DNA of 64,000 nt, taken from Herbaspirillum sp. GW103. Its GTDB lineage: Bacteria > Pseudomonadota > Gammaproteobacteria > Burkholderiales > Burkholderiaceae_D. The notes under the pieces are model-generated. The model made no database searches, was not told the DNA's origin, and saw only the letters and a program-made list of their open reading frames with translations. The translations under genes and the position numbers were made by a program. Shown piece after piece: positions 20,055 to 26,924 of this stretch. The stretch spans positions 930,001-994,000 of the forward strand of contig NZ_AJVC01000004.1 of NCBI RefSeq assembly GCF_000261365.1. The letters run 5' to 3'. Each line of letters opens with the position of its first letter. The first letter of the stretch is position 1.

Positions 20055-20696
20055 TCAGGCCGCCGGATGCAGCGGTGCGCCTGTCATCTCTTGCAATTGC
20101 GCGAACGAAAGACCTTCGACGATCTCGCGCACCTGCAGTCCTTGCGGGGTCACGTCGATGACGGCCAGGTCGGTGTAGATGCGGTTGACGCAAGCGATGC
20201 CGGTCAGCGGATAGGAGCAGGCCTCCACCAGCTTGCTCTCGCCGGTCTTGGTCTGGTGGTCCATCATCACGAACACCTGCTTGGCACCGATGGCCAGGTC
20301 CATCGCACCGCCCACGGCGGGGATGGCATCGGGCGCGCCGGTGTGCCAGTTGGCCAGGTCACCCTTGGCCGAGACCTGGAAGGCGCCCAGCACACAGATG
20401 TCGAGATGACCGCCGCGCATCATCGAGAACGAATCGGCGTGATGAAAATAGGAACCGCCGGTCAGCAGCGTCACCGGCTGCTTGCCGGCATTGATGAGGT
20501 CTTCGTCTTCCTCACCGGGGGCCGGGGCCGGGCCCATGCCCAGCACGCCGTTTTCGCTGTGCAGGAAAATTTCCTTGTCAGCCGGCAGATAGTTGGCCAC
20601 CTTGGTGGGCAGGCCGATGCCCAGGTTCACGTAGGCGCCCTCGGGGATGTCCTGCGCCACGCGGGCGGCGATCTCTTCACGGGTAAAGCGCTTCAT
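20055..20696 (-). CDS. pcaJ: 3-oxoadipate CoA-transferase beta subunit
   Basis: 213 residues. N-terminal MKRFTREEIAARVAQDI and GAYVNLGIGLPTKVANY; the catalytic Glu is in FLHSENGVLGMGPAP near residue 51, the Glu that carries CoA in SCOT-type transferases. GGSYFHHADSFSMMRGGHLD is typical of the family. It moves CoA from succinyl-CoA to beta-ketoadipate with PcaI. Start overlaps the pcaI stop by four bases (ATGA), so the subunits are co-translated. No anomaly seen. Confidence 0.94.
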   Translation of the reverse strand: MKRFTREEIAARVAQDIPEGAYVNLGIGLPTKVANYLPADKEIFLHSENGVLGMGPAPAPGEEDEDLINAGKQPVTLLTGGSYFHHADSFSMMRGGHLDICVLGAFQVSAKGDLANWHTGAPDAIPAVGGAMDLAIGAKQVFVMMDHQTKTGESKLVEACSYPLTGIACVNRIYTDLAVIDVTPQGLQVREIVEGLSFAQLQEMTGAPLHPAA

Positions 20697-21367
20697 TGCT
20701 GTGCCTCCTTGGTTTGCACGATCCGTTGCACGAAGATGCCGGGCGTGATGATGTTTTCCGGATCGAGCTGGCCCAGTTCCACCACCTCGGTGACTTGCGC
20801 GATGGTGACCTTGGCGGCCATGGCCATGATGGGACCGAAGTTGCGCGCCGTCTTGCGATACACCAGGTTGCCCCAGCGGTCGCCGCGCAGCGCCTTGATG
20901 AGCGCGAAGTCGGCGTGAATGGGCGACTCCAGCACGTAGTGCTTGCCATCGATGAGACGGGTTTCCTTGCCTTCGGCCAGCATGGTGCCGTAGCCGGTCG
21001 GGCTGAAGAAACCGCCGATGCCGGCACCTGCGGCACGAATGCGCTCGGCCAGGTTGCCTTGCGGGGTCAGTTCCAGCTCGATTTCACCGGCGCGATAGAG
21101 CGCATCGAAGACGTGGGAATCGGTCTGGCGCGGGAAGGAACAGATGATCTTCCTGACGCGCTTGGTCTTGAGCAATGCGGCCAGGCCCGTATCGCCATTG
21201 CCGGCATTGTTGTTGACGATGGTCAGGTCGCGCGCGCCCTGGGCGATGAGCGCATCGATCAGGGCCGAGGGCATGCCGGCATTGCCGAAGCCGCCGATCA
21301 TGATGGTGGCGCCATCATGGATGTCGGCCACCGCCTGCTCCAGGGAGTCAGAAATTTTATTGATCAC
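20693..21367 (-). CDS. pcaI: 3-oxoadipate CoA-transferase alpha subunit (GTG start)
   Basis: 224 residues, beginning at GTG 21365-21367 (reads V/M-INKISDSLEQAVADIHDG). There is no ATG between an in-frame stop-free but non-protein-like upstream stretch and residue ~22, which would already cut into the conserved GATIMIGGFGNAGMP motif. GAGAG lies five bases upstream of the GTG. Other family marks are SFPRQTDSHVFDALYRAGEIE and GGFFSPTGYGT. Forms the transferase with PcaJ. First gene of pcaIJF; divergent from an IclR regulator with three PcaR-like boxes in the 360-base gap. Confidence 0.92.
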   Translation of the reverse strand: MINKISDSLEQAVADIHDGATIMIGGFGNAGMPSALIDALIAQGARDLTIVNNNAGNGDTGLAALLKTKRVRKIICSFPRQTDSHVFDALYRAGEIELELTPQGNLAERIRAAGAGIGGFFSPTGYGTMLAEGKETRLIDGKHYVLESPIHADFALIKALRGDRWGNLVYRKTARNFGPIMAMAAKVTIAQVTEVVELGQLDPENIITPGIFVQRIVQTKEAQQ

Positions 21368-21524
21368 GTTGCTCTCACTATAGATGCGGCGCCTGCAACT
21401 GCGCCGGCTGGATGCCTTGCCACACGTTTGCTTGCGGTGCGACCAGGCGGGTTGGGACTCGTCTCTGCCGGTGTGGACGGGCATTGCGGCGCGGTCAGCT
21501 GCGTGACGTTTTTTGCACCGCAAT

Positions 21525-21558
21525 GTTCGATCACCGAACTAATGTTTGATTTTCGCAC
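21525..21558. promoter_or_regulatory. Tandem PcaR-like boxes upstream of pcaI
   Basis: GTTCGATCACCGAAC (21525-21539) and GTTTGATTTTCGCAC (21544-21558) are spaced 19 bases start to start. Each matches 12 of 15 positions of the P. putida PcaR box GTTCGATAATCGCAC as I recall it, and that promoter also has two copies. They lie 158-190 bases before pcaI. Confidence 0.6.
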
Positions 21559-21612
21559 AAAAAGAGTTTAGCGATCCGGCTTGACGGACGTCAAGAAAAA
21601 CCAGCAGGATGT

Positions 21613-21627
21613 GTTCGCTTGCCGCAC
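21613..21627. promoter_or_regulatory. Third PcaR-like box, nearer the regulator gene
   Basis: GTTCGCTTGCCGCAC followed by AAAA matches 11 of 15 positions of the same box and lies 100 bases before the IclR regulator start, fitting autoregulation. Weaker than the tandem pair. Confidence 0.45.
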
Positions 21628-21727
21628 AAAACGTTAAAATTCCGACGCACTCCTGCACGGCGGCAACGCCGGGCGGCCACACCGACGATCCGTCCTGACC
21701 ATCCGACCAGAGAGCCCATTCGCGCCC

Positions 21728-22669
21728 ATGTCCACCGCACCCGCTGCCAAGACCCGCAAAACCGTTGCCAAGAGCGTCCCTGCCGCCAAGGACAGCAAGG
21801 CACCGAAGTCCGCCCCCGTCGCCAAAGGCCGCGGCAAGGCCAGGCAAGCCGAGGCCTCCGGCGGCGCTGCCGAGACCGAACGCGAGCTGACCATCGCCGA
21901 GGAAATCGACGCGCTCACCGACCCCAGCTTCATGACCTCGCTGGCGCGCGGCCTGGCGGTCATCCGCGCCTTCAGTGATTCGCGCCGCAGCCTGACCATC
22001 GCCCAGATCAGCCAGAAGACCGGTATCCCCCGTGCTGCCGTACGGCGCTGCCTGCATACCCTGAAGCAACTCGGCTATGCCGATTCGGACGTCAACAACT
22101 TCTCGCTGCGTCCCAAGATCCTGACGTTGGGATACTCCTATCTGTCTTCCACTCCGTTGACCGTTTCTGCACAGCCCTACCTGAACAACATCAGCCGTAC
22201 CCTGGGCGAATCCTGCTCGCTGGCGGTGCTCGATGACAATGAAGTGCTCTACGTCGCGCGCTCGGCGACATCGCGCGTGATGTCGGTGGCGCTCAATACC
22301 GGCAGCCGCCTGCCGGCCTATTGCACCTCGCTGGGCCGGGCCATGCTGGCACACCTGCCCGATGAGCAGTTGAAAGCCTACTTCGAGAAGGTCAAGCTGC
22401 GCGCCCTGACCGACAAGACGGTGGTGTCGCAGAAGCGTCTGCGCGACATCCTGGCCGGCGTGCGCGAACAGGGTTACGCGGTCATCGATGAAGAACTCGA
22501 GGTTGGCCTGCGTTCGATTGCCGTCCCGGTGCGCGGGGCCTCCGGCAACGTACTGGCGGCACTGAACGTGGGGGCACAGGCCGCGCGCGTCTCGGTCGCA
22601 CAGATGGAAGAGGAAATCCTGCCGGTGCTGCTGCGTGGCGCACAGGAATTGTCGGTGCTGCTGCCATAA
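21728..22669 (+). CDS. pcaR: IclR-family pca regulon regulator (PcaR) with basic N-terminal extension
   Basis: 313 residues. Residues 1-~62 are a low-complexity Ala/Lys/Pro-rich extension (TRKTVAKSVPAAKDSKAPKS and onward) not usual for IclR proteins, which are ~250-280 residues. The winged HTH follows (SLARGLAVIRAFSDSRR, then LTIAQISQKTGIPRAAVRRC), and then the IclR sensor domain with SRLPAYCTSLGRAMLAHL and YAVIDEELEVGLRSIAVPV. Divergent from pcaIJF with PcaR-like boxes between, matching the PcaR role as a beta-ketoadipate-responsive activator. It shares many motifs with the IclR protein at 5255; how labour is divided between the two is unknown. Confidence 0.88.
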   Translation: MSTAPAAKTRKTVAKSVPAAKDSKAPKSAPVAKGRGKARQAEASGGAAETERELTIAEEIDALTDPSFMTSLARGLAVIRAFSDSRRSLTIAQISQKTGIPRAAVRRCLHTLKQLGYADSDVNNFSLRPKILTLGYSYLSSTPLTVSAQPYLNNISRTLGESCSLAVLDDNEVLYVARSATSRVMSVALNTGSRLPAYCTSLGRAMLAHLPDEQLKAYFEKVKLRALTDKTVVSQKRLRDILAGVREQGYAVIDEELEVGLRSIAVPVRGASGNVLAALNVGAQAARVSVAQMEEEILPVLLRGAQELSVLLP

Positions 22670-22675
22670 AAAACA

Positions 22676-22707
22676 GGTCCGCACTCCCCGATTCGGGGAG
22701 GCGGACC
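22676..22707 (-). terminator. Rho-independent terminator downstream of porin
   Basis: GGTCCGC-A-CTCCCCG-ATT-CGGGGAG-GCGGACC forms a strong hairpin. Read on the minus strand it is followed by TGTTTTTTATGG, a T-tract, so it terminates minus-strand transcripts coming from the porin gene 130 bases upstream. It may also slow plus-strand transcription leaving pcaR, whose stop is seven bases away. Confidence 0.75.
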
Positions 22708-22837
22708 GAAGACAAAAACAGACCCTGCCTTTGCCATGCTGCGGATGTCGGCGCACCCTTCGCAACTGCGGGTGCGCCATCCTCCTCAAGACTGCTTGCC
22801 GCTATTTGCCGCTATTAGCCACTGTTTGCCGCCACCA

Positions 22838-23953
22838 TCAGAAGGTGTGACGGATGCCTGTCATCACGCCCAACTGGTTCTTGCCCGCGCCCACCGAGCC
22901 ACCGGCATCGACGGCCACGGCAGCGGTACCGCCGTTCTTGATGTAACCCAGCGAGGTATAGAGGGCGGTGCGCTTGGACAGGTTGTAGGTCAGGCGCGCC
23001 ACCGACAGGGTGACATCGTTGGGGCTGTTCTTGACGGCCAGGCGCGAGAGCTGCGCATCCAGCACCAGGGTGGTGGTCAGCGGATAGCTCACGCCCAGGT
23101 AGTAGAGATCGGAATCGGTATTGGTATTGGCCGCTGCACGGGTGCGGCGATCCACCACACCGCCGCCGACCTTGACGTCACCGAGCATGAAGTATCCGTT
23201 CAGGGTGATGCGCTGATCGCTGTTGCTGCTGCTGGTCAGGCCGCCGGAGGCGCCGGTGTTGCCATAGAGGATGTCGTAGGATGAGGTCATCCCCCAGCCC
23301 TTGCCGTCATAGCCCAGCAGACCCGTGACCTGGCGGCAGGCCTTGCTGTTGCCGGCCACCTCGCCCGGACAGTTGGTAGCGGCAGGACCGCCGGTGGCCG
23401 ATGCGTCGCGACCGAAGCTGTAGGTCGCACCGACGGTAAAGCCGCTGAAGCTGCCGAGGTAACCGATGGCGTTGTCGCTGCGGGCATTGGGCAGATAGGA
23501 ATCAATGCTGCCGATGGCGAAGATGTTGGGACCCATCACGTCCGTCTTGAGCTGCGAAATATAGGTCATGTTGATCTGCCGACCCAGCATGACCTGACCC
23601 CAGCCCCCCTTGAGCCCCACATACGACTGGCGACCGAAGATGCGGTTGCCCTGGCCCATGGCACCGGTATCGGGTGCGAAGCCGCTTTCCAGCACGAACA
23701 TCGCCTGCAGTCCGCCGCCCAGGTCTTCGGTACCGCGGAAACCGATGCGCGAAGGGAAGCTGCCCGTCAGCGATGGCATCTTGAAGACCGAATTGCCATT
23801 GGCGTTGGCATTGGTGGTATAGACCACGCCGGTATCGATGATCCCGTAAATCGTTACCGAACTCTGTGCCATGGCCGAGCCGGATACACCTGCAGTCATC
23901 GCACATGCGGCAGCGGCCAGAGCCACTGCACGCAGGGTGATTTTTCTTGTCAT
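22838..23953 (-). CDS. Gram-negative general porin (Burkholderiales OmpC/OmpF-like)
   Basis: 371-residue outer-membrane trimeric porin. The signal peptide (residues ~1-26, ending GSAMA-QSS) is followed by SVTIYGIIDTGVVYTTNANA, the typical first beta strand. GSFPSRIGFRGTEDLGGGLQ and SYVGLKGGWGQVMLGRQ are hallmark segments, and the chain ends RHTF with the C-terminal Phe needed for outer-membrane insertion. Start set at ATG 23951-23953 because AGGAGGAG is six bases upstream of it; the ATG six bases earlier abuts the SD. The location beside pca and transporter genes suggests, but does not prove, a role in aromatic-acid uptake. Confidence 0.9.
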   Translation of the reverse strand: MTRKITLRAVALAAAACAMTAGVSGSAMAQSSVTIYGIIDTGVVYTTNANANGNSVFKMPSLTGSFPSRIGFRGTEDLGGGLQAMFVLESGFAPDTGAMGQGNRIFGRQSYVGLKGGWGQVMLGRQINMTYISQLKTDVMGPNIFAIGSIDSYLPNARSDNAIGYLGSFSGFTVGATYSFGRDASATGGPAATNCPGEVAGNSKACRQVTGLLGYDGKGWGMTSSYDILYGNTGASGGLTSSSNSDQRITLNGYFMLGDVKVGGGVVDRRTRAAANTNTDSDLYYLGVSYPLTTTLVLDAQLSRLAVKNSPNDVTLSVARLTYNLSKRTALYTSLGYIKNGGTAAVAVDAGGSVGAGKNQLGVMTGIRHTF

Positions 23954-24506
23954 TGCCATCTCCTCCTGATTTCATTGAATGGTGAATGGCCGGTCCGCTG
24001 CCGGCGCGCACCCTCCTCCAGGCACACGCCAACGATTCGCTGCTCGCCGGCCAGGTGACTTCCAGTGATGTCAGTCCCTGGTGTTTACTGCGACTACCTG
24101 TTGCGAATTGCTGCTGCCGCCCGGCAATGATCCGGAGCGCGGACGCAAAACCGCCCCCTGCCCCATGGTCAGTGCCATCGGCATGCTTGCTGCAAGGACG
24201 CCTGCGGCGTCCATTCAAGAATGCGAGTTGTTCGATGCCGCCAGGCGGGCATCGCAGAAAGAAGCGTCTCTTTGCTTATTTTTTATAACTTTTATTCTCC
24301 GTTCGGTAGCCGCACATCAGTTTGTTTACCGAACGGATGGTGCGATACTATTGTCGGCACCTCCGCTTTGTCAACAAGGCGAGCCAAGGAAGGGAAAGCG
24401 ATACGTCGTCCGTCTGCAACAGTCGGACCGGCGATGCGACAATGAGGACGGCAGCAGAACCGCCCGCACATCGCCACTCATCACAATCACAAAGGAGACT
24501 GAAAAA
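23954..24506. promoter_or_regulatory. Porin / solute-binding-protein control region with inverted repeat
   Basis: Gap of about 550 bases between divergent genes without a credible gene. At 24299-24308 and 24327-24336 lie CCGTTCGGTA and TACCGAACGG, perfect 10-bp inverted repeats separated by 18 bases, within the AT-rich stretch (TTATTTTTTATAACTTTTA) upstream of the binding-protein gene at 24507. Size and spacing fit a dimer- or tetramer-binding operator. AAAGGAGA (24491-24498) is the ribosome-binding site of that gene. Confidence 0.6.
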
Positions 24507-25682
24507 ATGAGGTTCAAGAAACTTGCAATGCTGGCCGTCATGGCCGCCGCCAGCACCGCGCTGGCATCGCTGGCGCAGGCCCAGGAAACCATCAAGGTCG
24601 GACTGATCGCCGCCTTCTCCGGTCCCTTCGCCGACTACGGCAAGCAGATGGAAGGCGGCATCAGAGCCTACATGGCGCAGCATGGCGACCAGGTCGCAGG
24701 CAAGAAGATCCAGATCATCATCAAGGACACCACCGGCCCTTCGCCCGAGATCGCCAAGCGCCTGGCGCAGGAACTGGTGGTGCGCGACAAGGTGGACTTC
24801 CTGGCCGGATTCGGACTCACGCCGGAGGCCCTGGCGGTGGCGCCCATTGCCGAGCAGGCCAAGAAACCGATGATCATCATGAACGCGGCCACCTCCATCA
24901 TCACCACCAAATCCAACTACATCACACGCTTTTCGATGACCCTGCCGCAGGTCTCGGGCCCCATGGCCACCTGGGCGTTGAAGAACGGCATCAAGCGCGT
25001 GGTCACGCTGGTGGCCGATTACGGGCCGGGCATCGATGCCGAGACCGCGTTCAAGACGAATCTGCTGGGCGGCGGTGGCCAGGTGGTCGAATCGATTCGC
25101 GTGCCGCTGCGCAATCCGGAATTCGCGCCCTACATCCAGCGCATCAAGGATGCCAAACCGGAGGCAGTCTTCATCTTCGTCCCGGCCGGGGAACAGGGCA
25201 TCGCCTTCATGAAGGGCTATCGTGAACGCGGCCTGGCCGAAGCCGGCATCAAGGTCATCGCCACCGGCGACCTGACCGACGACCACGTACTGCCCGCCAT
25301 GGGCGATAGCACCCTGGGCGTGATCACCACCTTCCATTATTCGGCCGCACATGATTCACCCGAGAACAAGGCTTTCCTCAAGAGCTTTGCGGCGGCCAAC
25401 CCCGGAGCGGGCCGCCCCAACTTCATGGCCGTGGCCGCCTATGACGGCATGAACGCCATCTACGAGGTCAGCAGGAAACTCAACGGCAAGATCGACGGCG
25501 ACCGTGCCATGGCCATCCTCAAGACCATGAAGTTCACCAGCCCGCGCGGCCCCATCGCCATCGATCCGGCCACGCGCGATATCGTGCAGACCGTCTACGT
25601 GCGCAAGGTCGAGAAAGTCGGCAACGAACTCTACAACGTCGAATTCGACAAGTTCGAGAACATGAAGGACACCGGCAAATAA
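24507..25682 (+). CDS. Periplasmic solute-binding protein of a Liv-type ABC transporter
   Basis: 391-residue binding protein. Sec signal peptide MRFKKLAMLAVMAAAST... cleaved near LAQAQ-ET, then IKVGLIAAFSGPFADYGKQM. Conserved sites include GFGLTPEALAVAPIAEQAKK and NAATSII. Very similar along its length to the van-linked protein at 11169 (for example DYGPGIDAE versus DYGPGLDAE, and identical DPATRDIVQTVY), so the two are paralogues. Start at ATG 24507 with AAAGGAGA eight bases upstream. It has its own promoter region and a clear terminator, hence monocistronic, and must borrow a permease, probably livHMGF at 15269-18597. An aromatic-acid ligand is inferred. Confidence 0.9.
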   Translation: MRFKKLAMLAVMAAASTALASLAQAQETIKVGLIAAFSGPFADYGKQMEGGIRAYMAQHGDQVAGKKIQIIIKDTTGPSPEIAKRLAQELVVRDKVDFLAGFGLTPEALAVAPIAEQAKKPMIIMNAATSIITTKSNYITRFSMTLPQVSGPMATWALKNGIKRVVTLVADYGPGIDAETAFKTNLLGGGGQVVESIRVPLRNPEFAPYIQRIKDAKPEAVFIFVPAGEQGIAFMKGYRERGLAEAGIKVIATGDLTDDHVLPAMGDSTLGVITTFHYSAAHDSPENKAFLKSFAAANPGAGRPNFMAVAAYDGMNAIYEVSRKLNGKIDGDRAMAILKTMKFTSPRGPIAIDPATRDIVQTVYVRKVEKVGNELYNVEFDKFENMKDTGK

Positions 25683-25703
25683 ACGCCTGTCCGTGCTTCG
25701 AGG

Positions 25704-25740
25704 AAACGCCGGTGATGCAGTGCACACCGGCGTTTTTCTT
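25704..25740 (+). terminator. Rho-independent terminator of the binding-protein gene
   Basis: AAACGCCGGTG (25704-25714) pairs perfectly with CACCGGCGTTT (25724-25734) around a nine-base loop, followed by TTCTTT. It starts 22 bases after the stop codon and separates this gene from the downstream cluster. Confidence 0.9.
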
Positions 25741-25898
25741 TGCCCCTCCAGCAAGCACGCTGCCTGGCGGCATCCCGGTCATGAGCACCTCATGATTGCG
25801 ACGCGGCGCAGCAATTCCATGCCGCATGATGCCTTCATTTTTCGTTCGTTAATCGCCCGCTTTTACGTTGTTCGCACAAGGCGACACGCTGATGGGAC

Positions 25899-25949
25899 TT
25901 GCGTTTACCTCCACTTTACTTATACTGAATAAACGTTATAACTTATAAC
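25899..25949 (+). promoter_or_regulatory. Promoter and MarR-type operator of the side-chain degradation cluster
   Basis: A sigma70-like promoter is visible: TTGCGT (25899-25904), a 16-base spacer, TATACT (25921-25926). Just downstream, GTTATAACTTATAAC (25935-25949) is a perfect 7-bp inverted repeat around one C, so a bound dimer would cover the expected transcription start. The first gene begins at 25972. The regulator is probably the MarR protein encoded at the end of the cluster (38000). Confidence 0.7.
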
Positions 25950-25971
25950 TAATTCAAACGCCGACCACGGC

Positions 25972-26766
25972 ATGACCAGAGACAGCATGAACCAGCACAG
26001 CGACCTCCTCGACATCCAAGTTCACGGCGCCATCGCCGAGATCGCGCTCAACCGCGCCGCCAAACGCAACGCCCTCAACGATCCGCTGGTGCGTGCCATC
26101 CGCGACTGTTTCCAGGATCTGCCGGAGGGCGTGAAGGTGGCCATCATCCACGGCATCGGTGAACACTTCTGCGCCGGCCTGGACCTGTCCGAACTGCGCG
26201 AACGCGACACCACCGAATCCCTGCATCACTCGCGCATGTGGCATGCGGCCTTCGAGCAGATCGCCTTTGGCCGGGTCCCCGTGATCGCGGTGCTGCATGG
26301 CGCGGTCATTGGTGGCGGACTGGAACTGGCATCGGCGGCGCACATCCGCGTGGCCGAACCGAGCGCCTTCTACGGTCTGCCGGAAGGACAGCGTGGTCTG
26401 TTCGTCGGTGGTGGCGGCTCGGTGCGCATCTCGCGCCTGATCGGCGTGGCGCGCATGGCCGACATGATGCTCACCGGCCGCGTGCTGACCGCCGAGGAGG
26501 GCCACCAGGCCGGTATCTCGCAATACAGCGTGGCCGCCGGCGCCGGACTGGACAAGGCGCGTGAGCTGGCCGAACGCATCGCCCGCAATGCACCGATGAC
26601 CAACTACGGGATCATGCACGTGCTGCCGCGCATCCATGATCAGTCCATCCAGGACGGCCTGATGACGGAGTCGCTCATGGCCGCCGTCGCTGGCAGCGAT
26701 CCCGATACCAAGGGACGTCTGGCGGCCTTTCTCGATCACAAGCAGAACAAGGTCAAGCCGACCTGA
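25972..26766 (+). CDS. Enoyl-CoA hydratase/isomerase (crotonase) of aromatic side-chain degradation
   Basis: 264-residue crotonase-fold protein. The oxyanion-hole segment HFCAGLDLSELRER near residue 63-76 and AVLHGAVIGGGLELASAAH near 105-123 are clear; a Glu in FYGLPEGQRGLFVGGGGS near 136 is at the catalytic Glu position. Likely hydrates an aryl-acryloyl-CoA such as coumaroyl- or feruloyl-CoA. The start may instead be ATG 25987 (MNQHSDLLD), which has AGAGA five bases upstream. First gene of the cluster, directly after the promoter/operator. Relatives of Ech type cleave the hydrated product to an aldehyde, but the dehydrogenase, thiolase and thioesterase genes that follow favour simple hydration. 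Confidence 0.85.
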   Translation: MTRDSMNQHSDLLDIQVHGAIAEIALNRAAKRNALNDPLVRAIRDCFQDLPEGVKVAIIHGIGEHFCAGLDLSELRERDTTESLHHSRMWHAAFEQIAFGRVPVIAVLHGAVIGGGLELASAAHIRVAEPSAFYGLPEGQRGLFVGGGGSVRISRLIGVARMADMMLTGRVLTAEEGHQAGISQYSVAAGAGLDKARELAERIARNAPMTNYGIMHVLPRIHDQSIQDGLMTESLMAAVAGSDPDTKGRLAAFLDHKQNKVKPT

Positions 26767-26924
26767 TACCCGCAGCACGATCCGCAGCACGACCGGCGGT
26801 AACAACGGCAAACCAGTGCCCGCATAGAGCCACACCAGCGGCCAGCAAGTCAGTAATACAGCGCACGACCACAACAACACACCCGCCCGGCCATGACCGC
26901 ACGGGTGACACAACAGAGACATGT

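Larger units (their letters stand above)
21368..21727. promoter_or_regulatory. Divergent pcaI / pcaR control region
   Basis: 360-base gap between divergent genes without a credible gene. It contains the three PcaR-like boxes listed separately, and AT-rich stretches around 21540-21575 and 21625-21640 that could carry the two opposing promoters. Confidence 0.6.

Noticed and set aside
25863-25877. TTCGCAC half-site resembling a PcaR box upstream of the side-chain cluster
   Set aside because: Only the right half matches and the left half does not. Chance occurrence is likely, so it is not listed as an operator.
25972-26766. Calling the crotonase a feruloyl-CoA hydratase/aldolase (ech) with vanillin as product
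   Set aside because: Sequence alone does not separate hydratase from hydratase-lyase. No vanillin dehydrogenase is present, and the adjacent dehydrogenase, thiolase and thioesterase suggest another route.
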